The notes below the pieces were generated by a model. It made no database searches. It worked only from the letters and a program-made list of their open reading frames with translations, and was not told the DNA's origin. The position numbers and the translations under genes are program-made. Source: JAFDCJ01 sp964527835 (GTDB taxonomy: Bacteria; Desulfobacterota; Desulfobacteria; Desulfobacterales; JAFDCJ01). Taken from it: a stretch of 64,000 bases of DNA. Within the stretch, counting starts at the first letter, position 1; each line of letters starts with the position of its first letter. Of the stretch, positions 17,722 to 26,499 are shown one piece after another. The stretch is from assembly GCA_964527835.1 (NCBI GenBank), contig CAZGNV010000016.1, positions 11,114-75,113 of the forward strand, given 5' to 3'.

Positions 17722-19116
17722 ATGACAGAAACCAGCTCCCACATCCTGGTGATCGACGATGAGCTGAGCATGCGTGAGCTGCTCGATTTTATGTTGACCA
17801 GGGAAGGCTATCGCGTCACCTGTGCGGCGAACGGAAGGCAGGCTGTCGACCTGCTGGAAAAAGAGCAGTACGACCTGCTGCTGTGCGACATCAAGCTGGG
17901 GGATATTTCCGGCATTGAGGTGCTGCGGGCTTCAAAGAGGAACAACCCGGATACGGTTGTGATTCTGATTTCGGCTTTTGCCACCACCGAAACGGCGGTG
18001 GAGGCGATGAACGAGGGGGCCTATGACTATGTGCCCAAACCGTTCGATAAAGACGAGCTGCTGGTAACCATCGCCAAGGCCCTGGAGCTGCGAACCATTG
18101 AACAGGAAAAGCAGCTGCTCGATGACCAGCTGCGGGAGAATGTGCACTTCGGACTGCTCGTGGGCAACAGCCCGGCCATGGCGCACATTTACAAATTGAT
18201 CGAGCAGGTGGCCAGGACCCGGACCAATGTCCTGATTACCGGCGAAAGCGGAACTGGCAAGGAGCTGATCGCCCTGGCCATCCACCGCCAGAGCGACCGA
18301 TGCGATCAACCCTTTGTGGTCATCAACTGCGGCGGCATCCCTGAAACCCTGATGGAAAGTGAGCTGTTCGGCCACAAAAAAGGCTCTTTTACCGGGGCGA
18401 CCAGTGATAAAAAAGGATTGTTTGAAGTTGCCGACAGGGGCACCATTTTTCTGGATGAAATCGGGGAACTGAGCCTTCCCATCCAGGTCAAACTGCTACG
18501 GGCGGTTCAGGAAAGAGTCTTCAAACCCGTGGGCAGCAATGAAGATGTCAGTGTGGATATCCGAATTATTTCGGCAACCAACAAGAATCTGGAAAAAGAG
18601 GTGATCGCCGGCAATTTCCGGGAAGACCTCTTTTACCGTCTGAATGTCATTGAGCTCAAAGTGCCGCCGCTGCGGGAAAGAAAGGCCGATCTGCGGGCCC
18701 TGGCCCAGCATTTCCTGGAAAAATACTCCAAGGAGATGGGCAAGGAGATCACCAAGTTTTCATCCTATGCCATTGATCTGCTGAAAAAATACGATTTTCC
18801 GGGCAACATCCGAGAGCTGGAAAACCTGCTGGAGCGCAGTGTGGCCCTTTCCACCACCAACATCATCCTGCCGGACAGCCTGGCACTGTCCCTGCACAAA
18901 CGCCGCTGGATCGAAGGCTTCCAGGACCGCCGCTTCGATCTGGACGACGTGTCCCGGGGCGTGGCCCTGGATACCATCCTGGAAGAAATCGAGCGTGCCT
19001 ATTTGAAAAAAGCGTTGGACTGCAGCAACGGCAACAAGAACAAGGCCGCCGATTTGCTGGGCATCAGTTTTCGCTCCCTGCGCTACCGTCTGGACAAACT
19101 GGGCATCGACAAATAA
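17722..19116 (+). CDS. pilR: sigma-54-dependent response regulator, PilR-like
   Basis: 464 residues. The receiver domain (1-120) carries VIDDE and phospho-acceptor Asp56 in LLCDIKLGD. The AAA+ domain has Walker A GESGTGKE (Lys180), the sigma-54 contact loop GSFTGA (221-226), as in known PilR proteins rather than the commoner GAFTGA, and Walker B GTIFLDEIGEL. The C-terminal Fis-type helix-turn-helix is NKNKAADLLGISFRSLRYRL. PilR activates type IV pilin genes when phosphorylated by PilS. No histidine kinase is adjacent, so the partner is encoded elsewhere. The pilin gene with a -24/-12 promoter follows 340 bases downstream. Confidence 0.93.
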   Translation: MTETSSHILVIDDELSMRELLDFMLTREGYRVTCAANGRQAVDLLEKEQYDLLLCDIKLGDISGIEVLRASKRNNPDTVVILISAFATTETAVEAMNEGAYDYVPKPFDKDELLVTIAKALELRTIEQEKQLLDDQLRENVHFGLLVGNSPAMAHIYKLIEQVARTRTNVLITGESGTGKELIALAIHRQSDRCDQPFVVINCGGIPETLMESELFGHKKGSFTGATSDKKGLFEVADRGTIFLDEIGELSLPIQVKLLRAVQERVFKPVGSNEDVSVDIRIISATNKNLEKEVIAGNFREDLFYRLNVIELKVPPLRERKADLRALAQHFLEKYSKEMGKEITKFSSYAIDLLKKYDFPGNIRELENLLERSVALSTTNIILPDSLALSLHKRRWIEGFQDRRFDLDDVSRGVALDTILEEIERAYLKKALDCSNGNKNKAADLLGISFRSLRYRLDKLGIDK

Positions 19117-19455
19117 AATTGACGTTTTTTGTCAGCTAACGGTCAATATTTGTAAATTGATGTTATCTGCCAGGTATTCAGCTTTTCCCCTCAGGATTTA
19201 ATCGCACTGATTTTAGTTAAATTTCAATGTGTTGTAAAATATTACTAAAAAAATACGCTTTGGCACGTCAATTGCTATAACGTATCCCAACATTGACTGA
19301 AACAAAATCAACCATTCGACAAATTAAACAATGAACGATTTTGAAAAGGGGGTGGGGAGAAAACAGTAGGAAATTTATGATCAAAGTTTTTCAGCTAACC
19401 AGGTAACCAAATTTAACCATCAAATCAACTTAAATTTAAAGCGGGAGGTATTGAA
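19117..19455 (+). promoter_or_regulatory. pilR-pilA intergenic region with leader
   Basis: This 339-base A+T-rich gap holds no gene. It contains the sigma-54 promoter at 19261-19276 and a predicted ~170-nt leader. The octamer CAGCTAAC occurs upstream of the promoter (19133-19140) and again inside the leader (19392-19399), each after a T-rich run, and could be a binding site. A strong Shine-Dalgarno sequence (GGGAGG) precedes the pilin ATG. Confidence 0.6.
19261..19276 (+). promoter_or_regulatory. sigma-54 (-24/-12) promoter of the pilin gene
   Basis: TGGCACG, four bases, TTGCT: an essentially consensus -24/-12 element with the GG and GC dinucleotides correctly spaced. It lies directly downstream of a sigma-54 activator gene and upstream of pilA, the classic PilR target arrangement. 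Transcription should start about 12 bases downstream of the GC. Confidence 0.88.
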
Positions 19456-19860
19456 ATGTTACAGAAACTCAGAGGAAATTCAAAAGGTTTTACACTGATC
19501 GAGCTGATGATCGTCATCGCCATTATCGGTATCCTGGCGGCCATCGCCATTCCCAACTTTATCGCCTATCGTAACAAGGCTTTCTGCAGCCGGGCCGAAT
19601 CCGACGCCAACGCCACCGCGGCGGCCCTGGCGGATTATTTCTCGGTGCCGACCCATACCACGTATCCGGGTGCGAACCCCGCAACAAATCCGCCTAACGG
19701 TCTCGGGATTACCCTTTCCGGAACCAACACCGGCACCATTTCCGGGCCCACGTCATCCATTACCATTACCATTACCGATGGTAGCAGCAAGTGTCCGGAC
19801 ACATACCAAAACTCCAACAACGAGTGGAACAGTTCAGTATTTACCAAGGTAATGGACTAA
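19456..19860 (+). CDS. pilA: type IV pilin (major pilin-like)
   Basis: 134 residues with a short positively charged leader and the prepilin peptidase/methylation site after Gly11 (KGFTLIE, with Glu16 at mature position 5). The N-terminal helix has the assembly pattern MIVIAIIGILAAIAIP. The globular part has exactly two cysteines, Cys44 at the end of the helix and Cys113 near the C-terminus. It also has a Ser/Thr-rich stretch (about residues 84-107) that could carry O-glycans. The product would be processed by PilD and polymerised by the type IV pilus machinery, none of which is in the window. The gene is monocistronic by its terminator. Confidence 0.94.
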   Translation: MLQKLRGNSKGFTLIELMIVIAIIGILAAIAIPNFIAYRNKAFCSRAESDANATAAALADYFSVPTHTTYPGANPATNPPNGLGITLSGTNTGTISGPTSSITITITDGSSKCPDTYQNSNNEWNSSVFTKVMD

Positions 19861-19955
19861 TCGGCCTTCCGGCGGCGGAGCGCCCGGTATAAAGGCCGAA
19901 ACCGCCGAGGCTATCCACAACACTTGACAGCATGCCCCAGAGAGGGCAAAATAAT

Positions 19956-19989
19956 AAAAGGGGGGGAAGCGATTCTCCCCCTTTTTTTC
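19956..19989 (+). terminator. rho-independent terminator after pilA
   Basis: A run of G preceded by AAAA pairs with CCCCC across a short GAAGCGATTC-type loop and is followed by seven T. A weaker hairpin (CGGCCTT/AAGGCCG) lies just upstream at about 19861-19900. It insulates the highly expressed pilin gene from the TMTC-like gene that follows. Confidence 0.8.
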
Positions 19990-20042
19990 TATTCTTTTTG
20001 CTCAACCGGTTTGGTGGGAACGCATGTGAGGACTTCTTCCGA

Positions 20043-22133
20043 ATGGCTGACCAGAGTGTTACCTGCAGGAACTATAAACATTATGGTGTGCTGGGGGTTT
20101 TGCTCCTGCTGGTAATTGCCGCATACAGCAGCAGTCTCAATGCTTCATGGCATCTGGACGATTATCCAACAATCGTTCACAACGCCCGGCTGCATCCTCT
20201 AAGTTTGTCCCCGGAGTCCTTGTCCTTAGCCCTGTATTCGCGCGGTCCGAATTTGAGCCGACCTTTCCGTCCCATAGCCTGTCTGAGCCTGGCGCTCAAC
20301 TGGTATTTTGGAAAAGACCGGGTATTGGGCTATCATGTGGTCAATATCGGCATTCACCTGATAACCACCTGGCTGCTTTTCATAACGGTTTTGGGATTGT
20401 ACCGCTCCCCACGGCTGCAGCATATTCCGCCGGCCAGTGCCTGCTGGATTTCCTTGCTGACGGCTGCTTTGTGGGCGCTCAACCCCGTTCAAACCCAGGC
20501 AGTCACCTACATCGTTCAGCGCATGGCTTCCATGGCCGCCATGTTTTATCTCTTGGGATGCTATTTGTACGTCAAAGCCAGGACCGTTAGCACCGGACGA
20601 CAACGCATGCTTTATTTTGCCGGCTGTGCAGCGGCTTATTTTCTGGCTGTCGGGTCCAAGGAAAATGCGATTACCCTGCCACTGGCTTTATCCCTGGTGG
20701 AAGTCGCGTTTTTTATGAACCTTGAAAACCCGAAAAACCGAAAAAAGCTGGCCATCACCACGGCGGTCATCGGGGTCGTACTGGTGCTCACCGGGGTGTT
20801 TATGTATGTCAACGCGGATGCGATTTCGCTTCTCAACGGCTATCGGCATCGTTCCTTCAGTCTGAGCGAACGGTTGCTGACCGAGCCGGCTGTCGTTGTG
20901 TTTTATCTTACCCAACTGTTTTATCCGATTGCCGGCCGGCTTTCCATCGAACACGATGTGGCCGTCGCCACATCGCTTTTTGATCCCTGGACGACACTGC
21001 CGGCAGTCCTGCTGATATTTTTTCTTATTGGACTGGGATTATCGCAAATCAAAAAACGACCCGTGCTGGCTTTTGCCGTGCTTTTCTTTTTCTTGAACCA
21101 CGTGATCGAGTCGAGTGTGCTGCCCCTGGAACTGGTTTTTGAGCACCGCAATTACCTGCCGTCGCTGTTTATCTTCTGGCCACTGGCTGCCGGAATGATC
21201 TGGCTGATAAGTCACTACCATCAAAAGCACAAAACCATGGGATGGATATTGACGGCTTTTGTGGTTTTACAGATAAGTGCTTCGGCAGTCGGAACGTACG
21301 TGCGCAACATGACCTGGCTCAGCGAAAAGACCCTGTGGGAGGATGCCATGGCCAAGGCGCCGACACGGGCCCGGCCACCCTTCAACCTGGCAAAACACTA
21401 TTATGCACCAACAGGTCGTCTGGAAGAGGCGCTGCATCTTTATCGCAAATCCCTCACACTCGAGGCCTCGACCCCCGCATACTCCCGGGCCATGGCCTTG
21501 AACGGCATGGCTAGTATCCACTATATGCGGCAGGAATTTGATAAAGTGCTGGCGCTCTGTCAGCAGGCGCTTGAAATTTATCCGGGTTTTAAAACAGCCG
21601 AATATAACCGTGTGTTGTCGCTGGTCAGACTGGGTCGATGGGAATCCGCATCCCAAGCCGCCGACCGCCTGCTGGAGGGGGGGCATCCGCGGGCCGATTA
21701 CCTGTTTTTGAAAGGCGCCATTTTGCTCAAGCTCAACCGTGCGAAAAAAGCTCTTGACTATTTGCGGCCCGCGCTGAAGGCTGATCCTGAAAACCGCAAG
21801 ATATTGATGAGTTTAGGCTCTGCCCTGGGATTAAACCATCAGCATCGGCAGGCACGGTGGTTTTTCAGCCGTGCGGTGCAGGTTGCCCCCACAGACATCC
21901 GGCCATATTTTTACCTAATTGAAAACAGCATCATCTCGGGAGATATTGCTGAAACTGAAAAAAACGTGGCCGGATTATTTTCCGCTTTCAGTGCACACGC
22001 CATTATCGCACGGTTGGCTCACAGCCGGGAGGAGCTTTTTCTAACTCCCCCTTCTCGGCATCTCATTGCGCCGGTGGTATACGCAAAACTGGCAGGAATA
22101 GCGGATGGGATTGCCGGCTCTGGTTTGCAATAG
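20043..22133 (+). CDS. TMTC-like membrane protein with C-terminal TPR repeats (putative O-glycosyltransferase), paralog 1
   Basis: 696 residues from the ATG at 20043. An upstream in-frame ATG at 19932 is rejected because the extension would translate the pilA terminator. The N-terminal ~440 residues contain about ten hydrophobic spans. The first periplasmic loop begins ASWHLDDYP (Asp39-Asp40), like the acidic pair of GT-C glycosyltransferases. The motifs NPVQTQAVTYIVQRMAS and FEHRNYLPSLF are shared with the next gene. The C-terminal ~230 residues are TPR repeats. Eukaryotic TMTC proteins of this layout are O-mannosyltransferases; the bacterial role is inferred. Position next to pilA suggests pilin as a substrate. 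Confidence 0.75.
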   Translation: MADQSVTCRNYKHYGVLGVLLLLVIAAYSSSLNASWHLDDYPTIVHNARLHPLSLSPESLSLALYSRGPNLSRPFRPIACLSLALNWYFGKDRVLGYHVVNIGIHLITTWLLFITVLGLYRSPRLQHIPPASACWISLLTAALWALNPVQTQAVTYIVQRMASMAAMFYLLGCYLYVKARTVSTGRQRMLYFAGCAAAYFLAVGSKENAITLPLALSLVEVAFFMNLENPKNRKKLAITTAVIGVVLVLTGVFMYVNADAISLLNGYRHRSFSLSERLLTEPAVVVFYLTQLFYPIAGRLSIEHDVAVATSLFDPWTTLPAVLLIFFLIGLGLSQIKKRPVLAFAVLFFFLNHVIESSVLPLELVFEHRNYLPSLFIFWPLAAGMIWLISHYHQKHKTMGWILTAFVVLQISASAVGTYVRNMTWLSEKTLWEDAMAKAPTRARPPFNLAKHYYAPTGRLEEALHLYRKSLTLEASTPAYSRAMALNGMASIHYMRQEFDKVLALCQQALEIYPGFKTAEYNRVLSLVRLGRWESASQAADRLLEGGHPRADYLFLKGAILLKLNRAKKALDYLRPALKADPENRKILMSLGSALGLNHQHRQARWFFSRAVQVAPTDIRPYFYLIENSIISGDIAETEKNVAGLFSAFSAHAIIARLAHSREELFLTPPSRHLIAPVVYAKLAGIADGIAGSGLQ

Positions 22134-22149
22134 ATCAGGATAGGTCGAA

Positions 22150-24240
22150 GTGGCTTTAAGAACCAAACGACATGCAATTGCCTTTCTGCTGCTGCTGGCA
22201 CTGGTTTTCCTGATCTACAGCAACAGCTTGAACGGCTCCTGGCACCTGGATGACCTGCCCAATATCACGCGCAATACCAGACTGCACATCAGCAATCTCA
22301 GCGTTGACAGCCTGGTGGGCTCCTTTTTCGCCAAGCCGGCGTCATCAAAACCTGGGCAGCTGTATCGGCCCGTGGCGTGTTTGACGTTTGCCCTCAACTG
22401 GTACCTTGGTGGGCCGGATGTCCGCGGCTATCACGTGGTCAACATCAGCATTCATTTATTGACCGCATTTTTTCTTTATCTGACCATCTTGCAACTGGCC
22501 AAAACGCCGAACCTGAAAAAGCGGTATGCGGACAGTGAATATTTCATCGCTCTTTTGGCTGCGGCCCTTTGGGCTCTCAATCCGCTTCATACCCAGGCCG
22601 TGGACTACATTGTTCAACGCATGGCGACTCTCGCGGCCATGTTTTACATGCTGGCGGTATATCTATACCTCAAGGCTCGGATGAACAACTCACCGGTATA
22701 CCGGGGACTGCTTTTTAGCGGATGCATTGTCAGCTACTTTCTGGCCCTGGGATCCAAGGAAAATGCCGCTGTTTTGCCCTTTTGCCTGCTGCTGCTGGAG
22801 GTCGTGTTTTTTCAGGATTCCGATCGTCCGGAAACGGAGAAACGACTTTTCCGGTATGCCGCGGCCGGTGCATTTTTTGCTTTTTTAACGATGGCCCTGT
22901 TTTTCCTCAAGGGTGATATCTTTGCTTTTATCAACGGATATGCCGACCGTCCTTTTTCGCTCGGCCAGCGCCTGCTGACCGAACCGCGAATTCTTGTTTT
23001 CCATCTGACTCAGCTCTTTTTGCCGCTGCCCAGTCGACTTTCCATTCAGCACGATGTGGTGGTTTCCACATCCCTGCTGACGCCTTGGACGACGCTGCCT
23101 GCCATAGTTCTGGTGATCCTGCTGATCACCTGGGGAATTGCCAATATCAAAAAGAGGCCCCTGGTAGCTTTTGGCATCCTTTTCTTTTTCCTGAACCACC
23201 TGGTTGAATCCACTGTTCTGCCACTGGAGCTGATTTTTGAACACCGCAATTACCTGCCCTCGCTGTTTGTTTTTTTACCGGTTGCCGCCGGCGTAAAAAA
23301 GGCCCTGGACTGGAGTCGCCAACGACACCTCGCAGTTTACCGGTTTGTGGCGGTGCTGGTGGTTTTTATCATGACGGGGCTGGGGGCCGCCACGTACACT
23401 CGCAATGCGGCTTGGCTCACCCGCAGCTCTCTATGGCAGGATGCCAGGATCAAGGCACCGAACAGTGCCCGTCCCCTGCAAAACATTGCCGATGAATACA
23501 AAAAAAAGGGCCAATATGAAATGGCACTGGAACTGTACCGGCAGGCACTATCACTTGGCGATCCCAAACCGAAACAGTCCCAGGCTTTGTCTTTTAATAA
23601 CATGGGGATCATATATGCCCAACAGGGTCAGCTCAACCGGGGCATCGAATTTTATCGGAAGGCACTGAACGTTTACCCGGGCCATGAGAGGGCCCTTCAC
23701 AATTTGACTGTCGCCCTGGTCAATGCCGGCAGGTGGGCAGCGGCATCGCAGTCCGCTGATCTGCTGCTGTCAAAATACGAGCATGAACGCTATCTGAACC
23801 TGAAAGGCTTTATCCTGCTAAAACAGCACAGACCTGCTGAGGCCGAAGACTATTTGCTGAAGGCCTTGAAAATTTCACCCCAAAACCGCAATGCGGCTGT
23901 CAACCTCGCGATGGCTTACAGCCAAACAGGCAGATATGAAATCGCTGAGCGGATATTGCAGCAGTTAAATAAACGTTATCCACATGACATGACCGTCTTG
24001 CTTTGTCTTATTGAAAACAGCGTTAAAACTGGAAACAAATCAAAAACAGACTTTTTTATTTCTGATTTACTATCAGCATTCAGTGTCGGCAGCTTAAAGC
24101 TGAGCCTTGAGCAAAGTTCAACACCGAATCGGTTGATTCCCTATTCAAGGGGGCAATTAGCTCCGATTATTGCTGCGAAGTTAAAAGAAAAAGCGAATCA
24201 GATAAAGAACCCCCTTACAAAAGAGGATGTATCACTTTGA
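22150..24240 (+). CDS. TMTC-like membrane protein with TPR repeats (putative O-glycosyltransferase), paralog 2
   Basis: 696 residues from a GTG start, 16 bases after its paralog, which it matches along the whole length: GSWHLDDLP (Asp34-Asp35), NPLHTQAVDYIVQRMAT, FEHRNYLPSLFV and a C-terminal TPR array. This is a tandem duplication that has diverged. As with paralog 1, the GT-C-like membrane part would use a polyprenyl-phosphate sugar at the periplasmic face and the TPR part would bind the acceptor. Its stop codon overlaps the TTG start of the next gene, so the cluster is translationally coupled. Confidence 0.75.
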   Translation: MALRTKRHAIAFLLLLALVFLIYSNSLNGSWHLDDLPNITRNTRLHISNLSVDSLVGSFFAKPASSKPGQLYRPVACLTFALNWYLGGPDVRGYHVVNISIHLLTAFFLYLTILQLAKTPNLKKRYADSEYFIALLAAALWALNPLHTQAVDYIVQRMATLAAMFYMLAVYLYLKARMNNSPVYRGLLFSGCIVSYFLALGSKENAAVLPFCLLLLEVVFFQDSDRPETEKRLFRYAAAGAFFAFLTMALFFLKGDIFAFINGYADRPFSLGQRLLTEPRILVFHLTQLFLPLPSRLSIQHDVVVSTSLLTPWTTLPAIVLVILLITWGIANIKKRPLVAFGILFFFLNHLVESTVLPLELIFEHRNYLPSLFVFLPVAAGVKKALDWSRQRHLAVYRFVAVLVVFIMTGLGAATYTRNAAWLTRSSLWQDARIKAPNSARPLQNIADEYKKKGQYEMALELYRQALSLGDPKPKQSQALSFNNMGIIYAQQGQLNRGIEFYRKALNVYPGHERALHNLTVALVNAGRWAAASQSADLLLSKYEHERYLNLKGFILLKQHRPAEAEDYLLKALKISPQNRNAAVNLAMAYSQTGRYEIAERILQQLNKRYPHDMTVLLCLIENSVKTGNKSKTDFFISDLLSAFSVGSLKLSLEQSSTPNRLIPYSRGQLAPIIAAKLKEKANQIKNPLTKEDVSL

Positions 24241-25298
24241 AAAAATTATGGTTTTTTTTATTAGTGGCTTTCACGGTTATCATTATTTATTCCAATTCGG
24301 TCGTGCGGGCAGACAATTTTAAAGAAAATGGAAGTGTATTAGCGCTTTCTTTCCATCAAATAAGTGACAATCCATCCTCTGATTTTACTGTTAGCAACGA
24401 AAATTTCAGGCAGCAAATGAAAATCCTGAAAGACAAGGGCTACCATTCAATCTCATTGGAACAACTTGATGCTTGGATCAATGCGCATGCAAAATTGCCC
24501 CCAAAACCGGTGTTGATAACTTTTGATGACGGGAATAGATCTGACTATACGGATGCATTTCCGATACTCAAACAAGTGGGTTTTACAGCGGCTTTATTTT
24601 TACTTTCCGATCGGGTTGCAAGCAGCGATGCCAGTCTATCTGAGCAACTGATTAGAGAAATGATAGAAAATCATTTTTCGATTGGTGTTCATGGACTTTC
24701 CCATAAGAGCCTTGTCGGTCAGAGCAGAACAACGCTCAGCAAGGAAACAATGCACTCGAAAAAACAAATTGAGAAAAGGCTTAAAATAAAGTGTGACTTT
24801 TTTGCCTATCCGTATGGGAATTTTGATGAAATAGTAGAAAATGCTATAAAGACAGCTGGCTATAAAGGGGCATTTACTACAATTCCCGGGCGCAATTTAC
24901 GGAAAACAAATCCTTTGGAATTAAGGCGGATTGTCGTTATGGGAAAATTCACCTCGCAAAATTTTGAAAAATTGATTTCCGGTGATAAAGAACTTTACGC
25001 TAACTTACTGAAGGGACAGGTGACTTGGAACATTCAAAAAGGAATGTTTCGAGTAGCGGAAATATGCATCAATGAATTGTTGGAACTTGACAGAAAAAAA
25101 ACTGATAAAAATAGAAATTTACAAATCCGGGAATTTTCTGCGCGGGCATACAATAAAATGGGGTCAATTCTGTTTCGCCTTGGATTCATTAAAAAAGCTC
25201 GTCAATATTTCAGCGCCGCAATAATGTTAAAAACAGATTATGAAGAAGCAAAAAAGAATTTAAAGCTGGTTTCACAAAAAAAGCAAGTAGATGAATAA
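24237..25298 (+). CDS. polysaccharide deacetylase family protein with TPR-like tail
   Basis: 353 residues starting at a TTG that overlaps the previous stop (TTGA). An N-terminal hydrophobic segment acts as signal or anchor. The NodB-type domain shows TFDDGNRSD (catalytic aspartates), HGLSHKSL (zinc histidines) and FAYPYGNFD. Residues ~290-345 resemble one TPR pair (ARAYNKMGSILFRLGFIKKARQYF). Such enzymes remove N-acetyl groups from GlcNAc-type polymers in the periplasm or cell wall. The gene is much richer in A+T than its neighbours, suggesting separate acquisition. It overlaps the VKOR gene by eight bases. Confidence 0.85.
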   Translation: MKKLWFFLLVAFTVIIIYSNSVVRADNFKENGSVLALSFHQISDNPSSDFTVSNENFRQQMKILKDKGYHSISLEQLDAWINAHAKLPPKPVLITFDDGNRSDYTDAFPILKQVGFTAALFLLSDRVASSDASLSEQLIREMIENHFSIGVHGLSHKSLVGQSRTTLSKETMHSKKQIEKRLKIKCDFFAYPYGNFDEIVENAIKTAGYKGAFTTIPGRNLRKTNPLELRRIVVMGKFTSQNFEKLISGDKELYANLLKGQVTWNIQKGMFRVAEICINELLELDRKKTDKNRNLQIREFSARAYNKMGSILFRLGFIKKARQYFSAAIMLKTDYEEAKKNLKLVSQKKQVDE

Positions 25299-26475
25299 TA
25301 AAATTAAAAAAAATAAAAACCCGATTGATCCATTGCCCTTTTCTTTTTACTTCTGGCCTGTAGTCGTCTTGGTTGTGGTGGGATTTTTTGATTCTGTCTA
25401 CCTTTCTGTCTCTCATTACCGGGTGTATGCTGATATCGGCTACAAGAGTTTTTGTGCCATCTCTCGGGCAATTAATTGCGATACGGTGTCCCAGAGCCCT
25501 TATTCCATATTCTTAGGGTTGCCGGTGCCGGTCTGGGGAATCATCGGCTACAGCCTGCTTTTGCTGTTGGTCGTAGCGGCATATGGCAGAGCCGCCGAAA
25601 AAAAACGCATCTGGTGCCTTGTCTTCTGGCTGTCACTGGCGTTCAGCGTCTATAGTGTGGTGCTGGCTCTGATTTCCAGCTATCTGATCGGAAGCTACTG
25701 CATCATGTGTATTGTATCTTACGGGGTCAACCTTGGACTTTTATTCTATGCCTGGATCATCCGGCGAAGATTTTCAGAATCCGGCCTGCTGAGCGGTACC
25801 CTTGAAGATATCCGTTTCCTGCATAAATACCGAGGGATCACCGGCGTTGTGGGTGCATTTTTTCTGACCATTGTCACCGTTATCTGGATTATTTTTCCGG
25901 CGTACTGGAATTTTCAGCCACCGACTGTTTCTGCCGATATTCCAAAAGGAGTCACCGCCGCCGGACATCCCTGGATCGGGGCGCGAAAACCAGTGCTGGA
26001 AATCGACGAATATACTGATTACCAGTGCTTTCAGTGCAAGAAAATGCATCTTTTTCTGCGGCGCCTGGTAGCGGAAAATCCTGATCAAATTCGGATCATT
26101 CACCACAATTATCCCATGGACCACCGGTTCAATCCGATTGTGAAAGTGCCTTTTCATCAGGGATCCGGGAAATTGGCCCTGCTGGCCGTATACGCGGCCC
26201 AAAAAAATAAATTCTGGGAGTTAAATGACCAGCTTTATGTCCTTGCCGGTCAAAAAACCCAGGTGGGAATCAAAAAATTAGCACAAACCCTGGGTCTGAG
26301 ACCCGAAGAACTGGCTCGCGCTTTGTATGACAGATCAATCCATAAACAGTTGCAGCGTGACATCCGGCAGGGCAACCAGCTCGGCATCAGCGGAACCCCT
26401 GGTTATGTGATCGACGGCAAGGTTTACCTTGGCCAGATTCCGGCAAAAATACTCCAACGTGGCCTGGAAAAATAG
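25291..26475 (+). CDS. VKOR-DsbA fusion (disulfide bond formation)
   Basis: 394 residues. The first ~205 are a vitamin K epoxide reductase domain with several membrane helices, the loop cysteine pair Cys55/Cys63 and the active-site CIMC (Cys137/Cys140). The last ~160 are a periplasmic DsbA/DsbG-type thioredoxin fold with active-site CFQC (Cys246/Cys249) and a cis-proline region ISGTPGYV. The VKOR part re-oxidises the thioredoxin part using quinone, replacing DsbB. It ends the pilin-linked gene set; the pilin has exactly two cysteines, making it a plausible client. The ATG at 25291 overlaps the preceding stop region. Confidence 0.92.
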   Translation: MNNKIKKNKNPIDPLPFSFYFWPVVVLVVVGFFDSVYLSVSHYRVYADIGYKSFCAISRAINCDTVSQSPYSIFLGLPVPVWGIIGYSLLLLLVVAAYGRAAEKKRIWCLVFWLSLAFSVYSVVLALISSYLIGSYCIMCIVSYGVNLGLLFYAWIIRRRFSESGLLSGTLEDIRFLHKYRGITGVVGAFFLTIVTVIWIIFPAYWNFQPPTVSADIPKGVTAAGHPWIGARKPVLEIDEYTDYQCFQCKKMHLFLRRLVAENPDQIRIIHHNYPMDHRFNPIVKVPFHQGSGKLALLAVYAAQKNKFWELNDQLYVLAGQKTQVGIKKLAQTLGLRPEELARALYDRSIHKQLQRDIRQGNQLGISGTPGYVIDGKVYLGQIPAKILQRGLEK

Positions 26476-26499
26476 AGGGCAGTCCAAAGCGCTCCATGT

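Noticed and set aside
19932..20042. Upstream extension of the first TMTC-like protein
   Set aside because: The extension would translate through the pilA terminator hairpin; the ATG at 20043 starts directly before the first membrane helix.
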